This document shows positions 32,693 through 43,866 of a DNA stretch of 64,000 bases, piece after piece (the first letter of the stretch is position 1; the number at the start of each line of letters is the position of its first letter). The stretch is from Limnohabitans sp. 15K (GTDB taxonomy: Bacteria; Pseudomonadota; Gammaproteobacteria; Burkholderiales; Burkholderiaceae_C). The position numbers and the translations under genes are program-made. Location: the NCBI RefSeq assembly GCF_002778285.1, contig NZ_NESM01000001.1, positions 948,529 to 1,012,528 on the forward strand, given 5' to 3'. Below the pieces are notes generated by a model. That model was given only the letters and a program-made list of their open reading frames with translations. It had not been told where the DNA came from and did not search any database.

Positions 32693-34438
32693 TCAAATCG
32701 CTGTGCGGCTCTGAATGTGCGACAGGATGTCAGCGACCGACACCTTTGTCGCTTCGGCGTCGCGGCGGTGCTGGTACTCGACCATACCGTCTTTGAGGCC
32801 TTTGTCGCCGATGGTGACGCGGTGCGGTACACCGATCAACTCCCAGTCGGCAAACATGGCACCGGGGCGCTCGCCACGGTCGTCCAAGATCACGTCCACA
32901 CCCTCGGCTAACAAGGCGGCGTAGATACGATCAGCCTCCGCCTTGACGGCTTCGCTGCGGTCCATGCCGATGGGGCAAACCACCACGGTGAAGGGCGCAA
33001 TCGCGTCGGGCCAGATGATGCCGCGCTCGTCGTGGTTTTGCTCAATAGCGGCAGCAGGCAGGCGCGTGACGCCAATGCCATAACAGCCCATCTCCAAAAA
33101 CTGGGGCTTGCCGTTCTCGTCCAGGAAAGTGGCGTTCATGGCCTTGGAATATTTGGTGCCCAAATAAAACACATGGCCCACTTCAATGCCGCGCTCGATC
33201 GCTAACTCACCTTGGCCGTCAGGCGATTGGTCGCCCGCGACCACGTTGCGGATGTCGGCCACCAGCGCGGGCTCAGGCAGGTCACGGCCCCAGTTCACGC
33301 CCGTGATGTGGAAGTCTTCTTCGTTCGCGCCGCAGATCCAGTCTGCCATGACGGCCACATCGCGGTCGGCCACCAAGTGCACGGGCTTCTTCAGGTTCAA
33401 GGGGCCAAGGTAACCGGGCTTGCAGCCAAAGTGCTCGTCGATCTCGGCCAGTGTCGCAAAGCGGAAGCCGCCTTCCATGCCAGGCAGTTTGCCGACCTTG
33501 ACTTCGTTCATGTCGTGGTCGCCGCGCAGCAGCAAGAGCCAGACTTGCGATTTGACGATCTCGCCTTGTTCATTGAGGGTATCAGTGGCCAAAACCAGCG
33601 ACTTGACGGTGGTGAACAGGGGCACGCTCAGCAAGGCGGCCACGTCTTCACAAGTGCTTTTTCCCGGAGTTGCCGTCTTGGTCAGCGCTTGCGATGCCGG
33701 ACCGCGTGGCTGGCCGGGGGCCAGGGCCTCTGCCTTTTCCATGTTGGCAGCGTAGCCGCTGGTTGGGCAGTAAACGATGGCGTCTTCGCCCGTGGCAGCG
33801 ATCACTTGGAACTCTTCGCTCAGGTCGCCACCAATGGCACCGCTGTCGGCAGCCACAGCGCGGTAAGTCAGGCCAAAACGGTCAAAAATCTTACGATAGG
33901 CCCCGGCCATCACCTGGTAGCTGGCCTTGGCGCTCGCCATGTCACGGTCAAAGCTGTAGGCGTCTTTCATGATGAATTCGCGGCCGCGCATCAGGCCGAA
34001 GCGTGGGCGGCGCTCGTCGCGGAACTTGGTCTGGATTTGGTAGAAGTTTTTGGGCAGCTGTTTGTAGCTGCGAACTTCCTGGCGCACCACATCGGTCACG
34101 ACTTCTTCGCTGGTGGGCTGGATCACGAAGTCGCGGCCATGTCGGTCCTTGATGCGCAAGAGCTCAGGGCCCATCTTGTCGAACCGGCCAGTCTCTTGCC
34201 AAAGTTCAGCAGGCTGCACCACGGGCATGGTCATCTCAATCGCACCGGCGCGGTTCATCTCTTCGCGCACGATGGCTTCGACCTTGCGGATCACACGCAA
34301 GCCCATCGGCATGTAGTTGTAGATGCCTGCGCCCAGCTTCTTGATCATGCCGGCGCGTGTCATCAGCTTGTGGCTGGCCACTTCGGCGTCGGCAGGCGCT
34401 TCTTTCAGGGTGGAAATGAGGAACTGGGAGGCTTTCAT
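32693..34438 (-). CDS. proS: Prolyl-tRNA synthetase
   Basis: This 581-aa class II aminoacyl-tRNA synthetase of the bacterial three-domain type charges tRNA-Pro. The N-terminal catalytic core starts [19 protein letters not shown] and includes [12 protein letters not shown] and the motif 2 region [18 protein letters not shown] YbaK-like editing insertion follows (about residues 225-385), then the [17 protein letters not shown] stretch and the C-terminal anticodon-binding domain. Length is typical. It is divergent from rppH, an arrangement common in this group. Confidence 0.97.
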   Translation of the reverse strand: MKASQFLISTLKEAPADAEVASHKLMTRAGMIKKLGAGIYNYMPMGLRVIRKVEAIVREEMNRAGAIEMTMPVVQPAELWQETGRFDKMGPELLRIKDRHGRDFVIQPTSEEVVTDVVRQEVRSYKQLPKNFYQIQTKFRDERRPRFGLMRGREFIMKDAYSFDRDMASAKASYQVMAGAYRKIFDRFGLTYRAVAADSGAIGGDLSEEFQVIAATGEDAIVYCPTSGYAANMEKAEALAPGQPRGPASQALTKTATPGKSTCEDVAALLSVPLFTTVKSLVLATDTLNEQGEIVKSQVWLLLLRGDHDMNEVKVGKLPGMEGGFRFATLAEIDEHFGCKPGYLGPLNLKKPVHLVADRDVAVMADWICGANEEDFHITGVNWGRDLPEPALVADIRNVVAGDQSPDGQGELAIERGIEVGHVFYLGTKYSKAMNATFLDENGKPQFLEMGCYGIGVTRLPAAAIEQNHDERGIIWPDAIAPFTVVVCPIGMDRSEAVKAEADRIYAALLAEGVDVILDDRGERPGAMFADWELIGVPHRVTIGDKGLKDGMVEYQHRRDAEATKVSVADILSHIQSRTAI

Positions 34439-34537
34439 CGCGTCAAACTAACTCTGGCAGGGTATCAGGGAAACATCCAAGAGCCAGCGGCGGTGCGCCG
34501 TGCATAATGGACACAATTTAAAAATTTGAGGTTGATT

Positions 34538-35164
34538 ATGCTTGACCGTGAAGGCTTTAGGCCCAACGTCGGCATCATTCTGCTCAACCAGAGAAACCAG
34601 GTTTTCTGGGGCAAGCGCATACGCACCCACAGCTGGCAGTTTCCGCAGGGTGGCATTGACCGGGGCGAAAGCCCTGAACAAGCCATGTTCCGTGAACTGC
34701 ACGAAGAGGTGGGACTCCAGCCGGAGCATGTGCGCATCGTGGCCCGAACCCGTGACTGGTTGCGCTATGAAGTGCCAGACCGCTTTATCCGCAGGGATGC
34801 TCGCGGCTTTTACAAGGGCCAGAAACAAATCTGGTTCCTGCTGCAGATGGTCACCCACGACCATCATTTGAACCTGCGCGCCACCGACCACCCCGAATTC
34901 GACGCTTGGCGTTGGAACGATTACTGGGTGCCGCTCGATGTCGTGGTCGAGTTCAAACGCGGTGTTTACGAAATGGCACTCACCGAGTTGGCCCGTTTCC
35001 TGCCCCGCAATGACCGCCAAAACCGCTATTTGCGCGGAGGCAACCGTGGCCCACGCGAAGGCATGGAGCAAGACAGCGGGCAGAACGGCGGGATGGAGAT
35101 GCAGGCACCGATGCACATGGAATTGCCGCCTGGCGCCAGCTTCGACCCCAACCCCCAAGGATGA
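34538..35164 (+). CDS. rppH: RNA pyrophosphohydrolase (Nudix)
   Basis: This 208-aa Nudix hydrolase removes pyrophosphate from 5'-triphosphorylated mRNA and so starts decay. The full Nudix box GX5EX7REUXEEXGU is present at [20 protein letters not shown]. The N-terminus [17 protein letters not shown] is the standard RppH start, which sets the ATG at 34538 with GAGG upstream. The C-terminal 40 residues (after RYLRGG) form a Gly/Met-rich extension with low complexity, longer than in E. coli. It ends at a strong bidirectional terminator. Confidence 0.95.
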   Translation: MLDREGFRPNVGIILLNQRNQVFWGKRIRTHSWQFPQGGIDRGESPEQAMFRELHEEVGLQPEHVRIVARTRDWLRYEVPDRFIRRDARGFYKGQKQIWFLLQMVTHDHHLNLRATDHPEFDAWRWNDYWVPLDVVVEFKRGVYEMALTELARFLPRNDRQNRYLRGGNRGPREGMEQDSGQNGGMEMQAPMHMELPPGASFDPNPQG

Positions 35165-35169
35165 ACCAG

Positions 35170-35195
35170 AAAAAGCCCGCATCTGCGGGCTTTTT
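35170..35195. terminator. Bidirectional terminator between rppH and proB
   Basis: AAAAAGCCCGC (35170-35180) pairs with GCGGGCTTTTT (35185-35195) around a 4-nt ATCT loop, with A and T runs on the two sides. It lies just past the rppH stop and just past the proB stop on the minus strand. Confidence 0.92.
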
Positions 35196-35200
35196 TGACT

Positions 35201-36337
35201 TCAGCGGCTGAGGATCAGGTTGTCTCGGTGCACCATTTCCGGCTCGGCCGTGTAGCCCAACAAGGCCTCGTATTCGTGTGAAGGCTTGCGGCACAGCAAA
35301 CGGGCCTCGGCGCTGGCGTAGTTGGCCAATCCCCGGGCAATTTCTGCGCCTTGCTCGTCCCGAATGGCGATCACGTCCCCGCGCGAAAAATCGCCCGCCA
35401 CGCCACTCATGCCGATGGGCAGGAGGCTTTTGCCTTCGGTCAACACTTTGTGGGCCGCACCGGCATCCACCGTGACCGAGCCGCGCAACTGCAGGTGATC
35501 GGCCATCCATTGCTTGCGTGCTTGTTGCTTGGCGGTTTGAGCCACCAGCAAGGTGCCCATGTTGTCGCCCTGACACAAACGCAGCAAAGCGTCGGGTTCA
35601 CGCCCCCAAGCAATCACCGTGGATGCACCCGAGCCGGCTGCCCGTTTAGCCGCCAAAATTTTGGTGATCATGCCGCCCTTACCGATGCTGGATCCTGCCC
35701 CACCGGCCATGGTTTCCAGTGCAGGGTCCCCGGCGCGGGCTTCGTGCACAAACGTGGCTGCAGGGTCTTTGCGCGGGTCGGCGGTGTACAGGCCTTTTTG
35801 GTCGGTCAAGATCACCAAGATATCGGCTTCGATCAGGTTGGCCACCAAAGCGCCCAAGGTGTCGTTGTCGCCAAACTTGATCTCGTCATTGACCACCGTG
35901 TCGTTTTCGTTGATCACGGGCAACACACGGTGTTGCAATAAAGTGAGCAAGGTTGAGCGGGCGTTGAGGTAACGCTCACGGTCAGCCAGATCGGCGTGCG
36001 TGAGCAGTACTTGGGCACTGCCCATGCCGTTTTCACGCAGCTTGGTTTCGTACATTTGCGCCAATCCCATCTGGCCCACGGCTGCGGCCGCTTGCAAGGC
36101 AGGCACTTCGCTCGGACGCGTGGTCCAGCCTAGGCGTTTCATGCCTTCGGCAATGGCGCCGCTGGACACCATGACCACCTCTTTGCCTTGGGCGCTGAGC
36201 AGCGCCATTTGGCGGCACCACTCGCCAATCGCGCCTTCGTCCAAGCCGCGGCCTTCGTTGGTCACCAGGCTGGAGCCCACTTTGACAACGATGCGGCGGG
36301 CGTCACGCAACAGGGTGGACATGGCTGAAGAAGTCAT
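35201..36337 (-). CDS. proB: Glutamate 5-kinase
   Basis: This 378-aa enzyme catalyses the first step of proline synthesis, phosphorylating glutamate. The amino-acid kinase domain starts [20 protein letters not shown] and includes [34 protein letters not shown] and a Gly-rich [12 protein letters not shown] loop. A C-terminal PUA domain (about residues 280-370) is present, as in most ProB. Two in-frame ATGs, at 36337 and 36322, lack clear ribosome sites; the longer is given. It is the last gene of the rplU-rpmA-obg-proB unit, 57 bases after obg. Confidence 0.95.
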   Translation of the reverse strand: MTSSAMSTLLRDARRIVVKVGSSLVTNEGRGLDEGAIGEWCRQMALLSAQGKEVVMVSSGAIAEGMKRLGWTTRPSEVPALQAAAAVGQMGLAQMYETKLRENGMGSAQVLLTHADLADRERYLNARSTLLTLLQHRVLPVINENDTVVNDEIKFGDNDTLGALVANLIEADILVILTDQKGLYTADPRKDPAATFVHEARAGDPALETMAGGAGSSIGKGGMITKILAAKRAAGSGASTVIAWGREPDALLRLCQGDNMGTLLVAQTAKQQARKQWMADHLQLRGSVTVDAGAAHKVLTEGKSLLPIGMSGVAGDFSRGDVIAIRDEQGAEIARGLANYASAEARLLCRKPSHEYEALLGYTAEPEMVHRDNLILSR

Positions 36338-36394
36338 CGAAAGTAGGCGTGTAAATGGCGGCAGTAATCCGCAAACTTAGGCTTGATGGCCCGG

Positions 36395-37549
<1,155 letters not shown>

Positions 37550-37575
37550 TCAAAATACCAGCGAGCCAAAATGCG

Positions 37576-37597
37576 AAAAGCCCCGGCTTGCGGGGCT
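37576..37597 (-). terminator. Terminator or attenuator between rpmA and obg
   Basis: AGCCCCG (37579-37585) pairs with CGGGGCT (37591-37597) over a 5-nt loop. On the minus strand the stem is followed by TTTT (A37576-A37579). It lies 26 bases after the rpmA stop and would partly stop transcription from the ribosomal genes into obg-proB. Confidence 0.6.
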
Positions 37598-37622
37598 CCT
37601 CTTCGCAATGGGCGAGACAGGC

Positions 37623-37883
37623 TTAAACAGCCGGTGTCACGTTGACCATGTGCTTGCTGAGCTCACCTTTGGTAGAGAACGACACATGGCCGTCCACCAG
37701 GGCAAACAAAGTGTGGTCTTTGCCAATGCCGACATTGTTGCCAGCATGGAACTTGGTGCCACGTTGACGAACAATGATCGAGCCTGCGCTGATCAGTTCA
37801 CCACCGAAAGCCTTGACGCCGAGCATTTTTGGCTTGGAATCACGACCGTTGCGCGTAGAGCCGCCGCCTTTTTTCTGTGCCAT
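37623..37883 (-). CDS. rpmA: 50S ribosomal protein L27
   Basis: This 86-aa ribosomal protein begins [16 protein letters not shown], whose N-terminal tail reaches the peptidyl-transferase centre. It contains [20 protein letters not shown], the L27 signature. It lies 12 bases after rplU and is translated from the same transcript. Confidence 0.98.
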   Translation of the reverse strand: MAQKKGGGSTRNGRDSKPKMLGVKAFGGELISAGSIIVRQRGTKFHAGNNVGIGKDHTLFALVDGHVSFSTKGELSKHMVNVTPAV

Positions 37884-37895
37884 GACCTATTCTCC

Positions 37896-38207
37896 TCAGG
37901 CAGAGATCGCGCCGATTTGCAGTTCAGTGAACTGCTGGCGGTGACCCTGACGTTTCTGATAGTGCTTACGACGGCGCATCTTGAAGATGTGCACTTTGTC
38001 GTGCTTGCCATGCGCCAAAACTGTGGCTTTGACTGTGGCGCCGGACACCAGGGGCGTGCCGATCTTGAGTTCAGCGCCGGTACCGACGGCCAAAACTTGA
38101 TCAATCACGATTTCCTGGCCAACGTCCGCAGCAATCTGTTCTACTTTAATTTTTTCGCCAGCGACAACACGATACTGTTTGCCACCGGTTTTTATGACCG
38201 CGTACAT
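37896..38207 (-). CDS. rplU: 50S ribosomal protein L21
   Basis: This 103-aa 23S-rRNA-binding protein begins [20 protein letters not shown] and has the conserved [16 protein letters not shown] basic stretch. AGAGGTC precedes the ATG at 38207; the in-frame extension to 38282 runs into the promoter. It heads rplU-rpmA-(terminator)-obg-proB and is divergent from ispB, a gene order conserved in many proteobacteria. Confidence 0.98.
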   Translation of the reverse strand: MYAVIKTGGKQYRVVAGEKIKVEQIAADVGQEIVIDQVLAVGTGAELKIGTPLVSGATVKATVLAHGKHDKVHIFKMRRRKHYQKRQGHRQQFTELQIGAISA

Positions 38208-38260
38208 AAATGACCTCTTTGAATGGAAGTTTCCAAGGGCTAATCCCCAAGGAACCCAAG

Positions 38261-38290
38261 ATTTTAGCACGGCCAAAGCCAATCAGGCAA
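38261..38290 (-). promoter_or_regulatory. Sigma-70-type promoter of rplU
   Basis: On the minus strand TTGCCT (38290-38285) and TAAAAT (38266-38261) are separated by 18 bp. The predicted transcript starts about 45-50 bases before the rplU ATG. The divergent ispB side has a perfect TATAAT at 38340-38345 but no good -35. Confidence 0.6.
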
Positions 38291-38423
38291 ATGGTCAAAG
38301 AGACTGCCCTTCTAAGGGTGTGAATACTCAGGCGGTCCCTATAATGCAATCCCACACAAACCGCGCTTGAAAAAGCGTTCTCGACGCCCCGGTTCAGCCG
38401 GGCAACCCAGCCGGATACTCCAT

Positions 38424-39407
38424 TTGTCTGCCTCTGAACACAGCACTGCCGCCGTTCTCGAATTGGTGGCCCCCGATATGGCCGAAGTCGATCGGGTGAT
38501 CGCCCAACGGCTCGATTCAGGCGTGCCCTTGGTGGGCGAAGTGGCGCAATACATCATTTCCGCTGGCGGCAAGCGGCTGCGGCCTGTCCTTTTGTTGCTG
38601 ACTTGTGGTGCATTGGGCTACACAGACAGCCAGCGCCACAACTTGGCTGCGGTCGTCGAATTCATCCACACCGCCACTTTGCTGCACGACGATGTGGTGG
38701 ACGAATCGACCTTGCGTCGCGGTCGCCCGACGGCCAACGAGAGCTTTGGCAACCCGGCCAGCGTGCTGGTGGGCGATTTTTTGTACTCCCGCGCCTTTCA
38801 AATGATGGTGGACGCCAACAGCATGCGGGTCATGCAAACCCTGGCCGATGCCACCAATGTGATCGCCGAAGGCGAAGTGCTGCAATTGATGAACATGCAC
38901 GACGCCTCGCTGGACGAAGAAGGCTATTTGCGCGTCATCCGCTCCAAAACCGCCAAATTGTTTGAAGCCAGCGCCCGCTTGGGAGCCATATTGGCGGGCA
39001 GCCCGTCGGCCATCGAAACCGCATGCGCCGATTACGGCCAAGCCCTCGGCACCGCTTTTCAGGTGATCGACGATGTGCTCGATTACGACGGCAATGCCGC
39101 TGAAATGGGTAAAAACTTGGGTGACGACTTGCGCGAAGGCAAAGCCACCCTGCCCCTGATCTTGGCCATGCAGCGCGGTAATGAAACACAAAGGCAAATG
39201 GTGCGCGAGGCGATCGAAACCGGCAGCGTAGACCGTTTGACCGACATCGTGACCATCGTGCGAGAAACTGGGGCCTTGGAGGCGACACGCGACGCCGCTG
39301 CAGCAGAAGCCCAGCGGGCCATTGATGCCGCCATGCAGTTGCCTGACAACCCGCACCGTCAAGCCATGGTGGTCCTGGCCTCTCAGCTGCTCAACCGCAG
39401 GACATGA
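38424..39407 (+). CDS. ispB: Octaprenyl diphosphate synthase
   Basis: This long-chain trans-prenyl diphosphate synthase makes the ubiquinone side chain. The two Asp-rich motifs are LLHDDVVDES and VIDDVLDYDG, and AGGKRLRPVLLLL and GDFLYSRAF are family stretches. The start is uncertain: no ATG lies before 38478, inside the conserved region. The TTG at 38424 gives 327 aa, with an N-terminus like other Comamonadaceae IspB; the open frame reaches a further TTG at 38367. A perfect TATAAT lies at 38340-38345. Confidence 0.93.
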   Translation: MSASEHSTAAVLELVAPDMAEVDRVIAQRLDSGVPLVGEVAQYIISAGGKRLRPVLLLLTCGALGYTDSQRHNLAAVVEFIHTATLLHDDVVDESTLRRGRPTANESFGNPASVLVGDFLYSRAFQMMVDANSMRVMQTLADATNVIAEGEVLQLMNMHDASLDEEGYLRVIRSKTAKLFEASARLGAILAGSPSAIETACADYGQALGTAFQVIDDVLDYDGNAAEMGKNLGDDLREGKATLPLILAMQRGNETQRQMVREAIETGSVDRLTDIVTIVRETGALEATRDAAAAEAQRAIDAAMQLPDNPHRQAMVVLASQLLNRRT

Positions 39408-39468
39408 TGGTTTTCACCACGTCTGACTCCCTCAGTCTGGCTCAGCGCCCATTTTTTAGAGCCCAACC

Positions 39469-39870
39469 ATGAAAACCATCCCATTCGTCTCTTTGGCAGT
39501 GTTGATCGGGGCTTGTCTTGTGGGAACAGGGGCGAATGCCTCTTCCAAGTGGGAGCCCATCATGAACAACCAGGATGGTTTGTTTTTCATCGACACCCAA
39601 TCCATCACCACGGAAGACGGGCTGAAAAAGGTGTGGAGCGCACTGGACTACAAAAAACCTCAGACCACCAGCAATGGCAAAACCTACATGTCATTGCAGT
39701 CTCAAGTCCAAGTCAATTGCAAACGCAAGATGGCCCGTGTTTTGCACATGACCTATTACTCCGAAGCCATGCTGAAGGGGGATACGGTGTACCGCCAAGG
39801 GATGTTGCACGAATGGATGGACATCGATCCAAGCTCACCCATTTACAAGATTGCTCGAAAGATTTGCTGA
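39469..39870 (+). CDS. Surface-adhesin protein E-like secreted protein
   Basis: This 133-aa protein has a signal peptide (first 24 residues, ending GTGANA before SSKWEP). The rest resembles the surface-adhesin E domain found in many betaproteobacteria: WEPIMNNQDGLFFIDTQSI (seen in part), then VWSALDYKKPQ, YMSLQSQVQVNCKRK and a C-terminal IYKIARKIC. Two cysteines (in VNCKRK and the last residue) probably form a disulfide. It is likely periplasmic or outer-membrane-associated; a true adhesin role is unproven. The gene stands alone, converging on plsC. Confidence 0.75.
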   Translation: MKTIPFVSLAVLIGACLVGTGANASSKWEPIMNNQDGLFFIDTQSITTEDGLKKVWSALDYKKPQTTSNGKTYMSLQSQVQVNCKRKMARVLHMTYYSEAMLKGDTVYRQGMLHEWMDIDPSSPIYKIARKIC

Positions 39871-39893
39871 GCCAGACAGCGATTTGACAAACG

Positions 39894-40637
39894 TCAATCG
39901 CGGGCGTCGCGCAACCTGATCACCTCTTCGCGCAGATCATGGGCCCATGTGCGGCGATCGCGCCCATCGGCCTGCTGCAAGGCACCAAAATGAACCACGG
40001 CAGTGATGCCAGGTGCTTTGAGTGTGCGCCACATGGAGCCAATCAAGGTGTCATCGCCGATGTAACAAGGCGCAAAGGTGATTTCACCGGTTTGACTGTC
40101 CACAAACTTCAGCGACATGGGCTGCACCGGGGCCTGGGCTTGAATCGCTGACTGGATCAAATTGGCGTGAAAAGGCAGCAAGTCGCGCCCGTCGCTGGTG
40201 GTCCCTTCTGGGAAAATGGCCACCACATCGCCCTCTTGCATGGCGCTGGCCATGTCTTTGACCATGCGCAGCGCGTCCTTTCGGTTGGTCCGTTCAATGT
40301 AGAGCGTGCCCGCACCTGTGGCCAACATGCCCACCAGTGGCCAGCCTCGGATGTCGGATTTGGACACAAAGCGGCAATGGCGCGCTGCGTGGATGACCAT
40401 GATGTCCAGCCAAGAAATGTGGTTGGCCACCAAAAGCGCTGGGCCGTTGAGCACGGGCTGACCCTCCACCTTCAAATGGATTTGCCAAAGTGCCAAAAAT
40501 TGGAGCGACCATGCCTGCACGCGCATTTCCCGCTGCTCAGGGCTGAGCCGAGGAAAATGGCTGTAAATGAGCCACATGCCCATGAAGACATGCCAAAGGC
40601 CTCGCAGGAATTTCCAGATGGCTTTGAAAGAACTCAT
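39894..40637 (-). CDS. plsC: 1-acyl-sn-glycerol-3-phosphate acyltransferase (PlsC family)
   Basis: This 247-aa membrane acyltransferase makes phosphatidic acid from lysophosphatidic acid. The catalytic NH-X4-D motif is NHISWLD, and the substrate motif FPEGTTS is intact. One hydrophobic N-terminal helix (LRGLWHVFMGMWLIY) anchors it. An ATG at 40637 is used; the open frame extends to a TTG at 40664. It is the last gene of the yqgE-ruvX-pyrR-pyrB-pyrC' unit. Confidence 0.88.
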   Translation of the reverse strand: MSSFKAIWKFLRGLWHVFMGMWLIYSHFPRLSPEQREMRVQAWSLQFLALWQIHLKVEGQPVLNGPALLVANHISWLDIMVIHAARHCRFVSKSDIRGWPLVGMLATGAGTLYIERTNRKDALRMVKDMASAMQEGDVVAIFPEGTTSDGRDLLPFHANLIQSAIQAQAPVQPMSLKFVDSQTGEITFAPCYIGDDTLIGSMWRTLKAPGITAVVHFGALQQADGRDRRTWAHDLREEVIRLRDARD

Positions 40638-40664
40638 GCTGAGCAACACGCTACGACAGAGCAA

Positions 40665-41960
40665 TCACGGGGCTTCGAATGCCACTTGACCGCCCACCAC
40701 CGTGAGCAACACCCGGCCTGGCAGCTCATAGCCTGAAAAAGGCGTGCTCTTGCCTTGGCTGCGCAAAGACGCTGCCGTCACAGGCCAATGGCCTTCTGTG
40801 GACAAAACACACACATCGGCCACGCCGCCCAAGGCCAGATGGCCGACCGAGTCTTGCAAAGGGCCCAAGGCCGTGCCCAACACACGGGCCGGATCGGCCG
40901 TGATGCGCGAGAGCACTTGCGGCAACGCCACGCCCGATTCCTGACCCCACTTGAGGGCCAGACTCCACAGCAACTCAAGACCTGTGGCACCGGGCTCGGC
41001 TTCGGCAAAAGGCAAGGCCTTGGCGTCGGCGTCTACCGGCGTGTGGTCAGACACGAGTGCGTCCAGCGTACCGTCGGCCAGGCCTGTGCGCAGGGCATCG
41101 CGGTCGCGCTGCTGGCGCAACACGGGCGTGAGGCGCGCACGGCTGTCAAAGTAACCCATGTCGGCATCGGTCAGGTGCAGCGAGTTGATGCTCACATCGG
41201 CCGTCACAGGCAAGCCCTCGGCCTTGGCTTGGCGCACCAAATCCACACCTTGGGCGCTGCTGATGCGGCACAGGTGCACGCGGGTTCGGGTGCTGCGCAC
41301 CAACTCAAAAATCGTGTGCAAGGCAATCGTCTCGGCAGCCACCGACACGCCGGACAAACCCATGCGTGTGGCCAGTGGGCCGCTGGCGGCCACACCTTTG
41401 CCCAGGTGCAGATCTTGCGGGCGCAACCAGACCGTGAACCCGAAGGTGCTGGCGTATTGCAGGGCGCGTTGCAGCACCTGCGTGCTGGGGATCGGCACCT
41501 CGGCCTGAGAAAAACCCACACAACCGGCGGCTGTGAGTTGGCCCATTTCGGTCAACACATCGCCCTTGAGCCCAACCGTGAGTGCACCCAAAGGCAGCAC
41601 GCGGGCCTGGTGCAGTTTTTCGGCGCGGTAGCGCAGCATCTCGACCAAGCCTGGCTCATCGAGCACCGGGTCCGTGTCGGGCGAGCAGACCAAGCTGGTC
41701 ACCCCACCGGCCACGGCGGCGGCCATTTCGCTCTCGAGCATGCCGGCGTGTTCTTGCCCAGGTTCGCGCAAACGCGCTGCCAGGTCCACCAGGCCGGGGG
41801 CCACGATGCAGCCTTTAGCGTCGATCACGCGGTTGGGCGTGAAGTCGGCAGGCGCTTGGCCCATGGCCACGATACGCCCAGCCGCAATCGCCACATCGGC
41901 GGTTTGGTCAAAGCCGCTGGCGGGGTCGATGACGCGGCCATTTTGAATCAGGATCTTCAT
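40665..41960 (-). CDS. pyrC: Dihydroorotase-like protein, probably inactive (PyrC' / PyrX)
   Basis: This 431-aa protein is clearly of the dihydroorotase fold (MKILIQNGRVIDPASGFD, PGLVDL-x4-LREPGQE, ALVSDHTPVDADAK). The first zinc motif, normally D-x-H-x-H before LREPG, reads Asp59-Leu-Ala61-Ala-Arg63, so both metal-binding histidines are missing. This matches the catalytically silent PyrC' of Pseudomonas, which is required to assemble active aspartate transcarbamoylase with PyrB. A true dihydroorotase should be elsewhere in the genome. It lies 10 bases after pyrB, consistent with a structural partner role. Confidence 0.9.
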   Translation of the reverse strand: MKILIQNGRVIDPASGFDQTADVAIAAGRIVAMGQAPADFTPNRVIDAKGCIVAPGLVDLAARLREPGQEHAGMLESEMAAAVAGGVTSLVCSPDTDPVLDEPGLVEMLRYRAEKLHQARVLPLGALTVGLKGDVLTEMGQLTAAGCVGFSQAEVPIPSTQVLQRALQYASTFGFTVWLRPQDLHLGKGVAASGPLATRMGLSGVSVAAETIALHTIFELVRSTRTRVHLCRISSAQGVDLVRQAKAEGLPVTADVSINSLHLTDADMGYFDSRARLTPVLRQQRDRDALRTGLADGTLDALVSDHTPVDADAKALPFAEAEPGATGLELLWSLALKWGQESGVALPQVLSRITADPARVLGTALGPLQDSVGHLALGGVADVCVLSTEGHWPVTAASLRSQGKSTPFSGYELPGRVLLTVVGGQVAFEAP

Positions 41961-41970
41961 GTTCTTGTCC

Positions 41971-42936
41971 TTATGCCTCGTTGCCCGCGACGATGCTCAT
42001 CACCGCCATGCGCACGGCGATGCCGAAGGTCACCTGCGGCAGGATCACGCTTTGCTGACCGTCGACCACCGCCGAGTCGATTTCAACCCCTCGGTTGATC
42101 GGGCCGGGGTGCATGACGATGGCATCGGGCTTGGCCAGTTGCAGCTTCTCGGGCGTGAGGCCAAAGCTCTCGAAGTATTCTTGGCTGGAGGGCAGCAGCG
42201 CGCCGCTCATGCGCTCGTTTTGCAGGCGCAGCATGATGACCACATCGCAGCCCTTGATGCCCTCTTCGAGGTTGTTGAAGACGCGCACGCCCATCTGGGC
42301 CATGTCGGCGGGCACCAGCGTTTTGGGGCCGACCACACGCACTTCGGCGCAGCCGAGCGTGGTGAGCGCGTGGATGTCCGAGCGGGCCACACGCGAGTGC
42401 AGCACATCGCCCACGATGGCCACGGTGAGGTTGGAAAAATCTTTTTTGTAGTGCCGGATGGTGTACATGTCCAGCAGCGCCTGGGTGGGGTGGGCGTGAC
42501 GCCCATCACCGGCATTGACCACATGCACATGGGGCGCGACGTGTTGCGCGATCAAATAGGGCGCGCCCGACTCGCTGTGGCGCACCACAAAGATGTCGGC
42601 GGCCATCGCGCTCAGGTTGGCGATGGTGTCGAGCAGGGATTCGCCCTTGCTGGCCGAAGAGCGCGCAATATCGAGCGTATAAACGTCGGCCGACAGGCGC
42701 GTGGCGGCGATGTCGAAGGTGGTGCGGGTGCGGGTGCTGTTCTCAAAGAAAAGGTTGAACACGCTCTTACCGCGCAAAAGCGGCACCTTTTTGACTTCGC
42801 GGTCGCTCACGCTGACAAAGCTCGACGCGGTGTCGAGGATGTGCGTGAGAATGTCCTTGGACAAACCTTCGGTGGAGAGCAGGTGAATCAGCTCGCCGTT
42901 TTTGTTGAGTTGGGGGTTGTTGCGTTTGTAGAGCAT
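41971..42936 (-). CDS. pyrB: Aspartate carbamoyltransferase catalytic subunit
   Basis: This 321-aa enzyme joins carbamoyl phosphate and aspartate in pyrimidine synthesis. The carbamoyl-phosphate motif is STRTRTTF (67-74) and the aspartate-side motif [10 protein letters not shown]. No pyrI regulatory chain is adjacent; the inactive dihydroorotase downstream and PyrR upstream are the usual partners in this group. Confidence 0.96.
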   Translation of the reverse strand: MLYKRNNPQLNKNGELIHLLSTEGLSKDILTHILDTASSFVSVSDREVKKVPLLRGKSVFNLFFENSTRTRTTFDIAATRLSADVYTLDIARSSASKGESLLDTIANLSAMAADIFVVRHSESGAPYLIAQHVAPHVHVVNAGDGRHAHPTQALLDMYTIRHYKKDFSNLTVAIVGDVLHSRVARSDIHALTTLGCAEVRVVGPKTLVPADMAQMGVRVFNNLEEGIKGCDVVIMLRLQNERMSGALLPSSQEYFESFGLTPEKLQLAKPDAIVMHPGPINRGVEIDSAVVDGQQSVILPQVTFGIAVRMAVMSIVAGNEA

Positions 42937-42952
42937 GTTGTTCTCACCTCAG

Positions 42953-43453
42953 TCAGGCTTTGTTCTCCACGTCAAAACTGAAACGGCCCGCCGCGTCTCG
43001 GGCCAGCGCCAGCGATTGCGTCTCGGGCAGAGCCACACGGGCAGCAGCGTAGTCGGCCTGGACGGGCAGCTGACGGCCACCCCGGTCGACCAATACGGCC
43101 AGTTGCACACGGGCGGGGCGGCCGTAGTCAAAAATTTCGTTGAGCACTGCACGGATGGTGCGGCCGGTATAGAGAACGTCGTCAAGGATCAGGAGGTCGG
43201 CACCATCGACCTCAAAGGGCAAGCTGGTCTGCCCACCCGCCGACAAGCCACGCTGGGCAAAGTCATCGCGGTGCATGACCGAAGACACCTGACCCGATTC
43301 ACCGGACAGACCCAAGTCGCGCTGCAAGCGCTCGGCCAGCCAGGCGCCCCCCGACGTGATGCCCACCAATCGGGTGTTGGCCTGGCACAAGCTGCGCACG
43401 CCGCGCAACAGTTCCTGGTACAGGGCCTCTGCATCCAAAGCCAAAGCACTCAT
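42953..43453 (-). CDS. pyrR: PyrR bifunctional pyrimidine regulator / uracil phosphoribosyltransferase
   Basis: This 166-aa type I phosphoribosyltransferase-fold protein has the PRPP-binding motif LLILDDVLYTGRTIRA. In Gram-positive bacteria PyrR binds pyr mRNA; in proteobacteria its role may be mostly enzymatic or regulatory in other ways. AAGGA precedes the ATG at 43453, which overlaps the ruvX stop by 4 bases; longer in-frame starts would overlap most of ruvX. I saw no PyrR-type attenuator before pyrB. Confidence 0.9.
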   Translation of the reverse strand: MSALALDAEALYQELLRGVRSLCQANTRLVGITSGGAWLAERLQRDLGLSGESGQVSSVMHRDDFAQRGLSAGGQTSLPFEVDGADLLILDDVLYTGRTIRAVLNEIFDYGRPARVQLAVLVDRGGRQLPVQADYAAARVALPETQSLALARDAAGRFSFDVENKA

Positions 43454-43866
43454 GGCAGGTTCCTTAAAAATTGGTCCAGAATGATCGCAGCTGCTGCCGC
43501 ATCGGCATCCTTCGCGCCATAAGAATGGGCTTCGGTCGTGGTGTAGCGCTCGTCCACCTCGTACACCGACAGGCCAAAACGGCCGCGCAACTGACGACCG
43601 AACTTGCGTGCGCGCAAAGTGTTTTCGTGCTCGCCCCCGTCGGGGTGGAGGGGCACGCCGATCACCAGCGCGTCGGGCTGCCACTCTTTGATTCGTTTGG
43701 CGATGTGCTCAAAACGGGCATCGCCCTCGGCCGCAATCGTGCCTTGCGGGGTGGCGCTTTTTATCAAGCGGTTGCCCACGGCTACGCCAGTGCGCTTGAG
43801 TCCGTAGTCAAACGCCAAGAAAGTCTGTTGCGAAGCAGGGACGGTGTTGTCTGGCAAAGCGCTCAT
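43450..43866 (-). CDS. ruvX: Putative Holliday junction resolvase / pre-16S rRNA nuclease YqgF
   Basis: This 138-aa RNase H-fold protein shows FLAFDYGLKRTGVAVG with the first catalytic Asp, VIGVPLHPDG and YEVDERYTTTEA. Family members process 16S rRNA ends and act in recombination. It overlaps both neighbours by ATGA (yqgE upstream, pyrR downstream). Confidence 0.94.
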   Translation of the reverse strand: MSALPDNTVPASQQTFLAFDYGLKRTGVAVGNRLIKSATPQGTIAAEGDARFEHIAKRIKEWQPDALVIGVPLHPDGGEHENTLRARKFGRQLRGRFGLSVYEVDERYTTTEAHSYGAKDADAAAAAIILDQFLRNLP

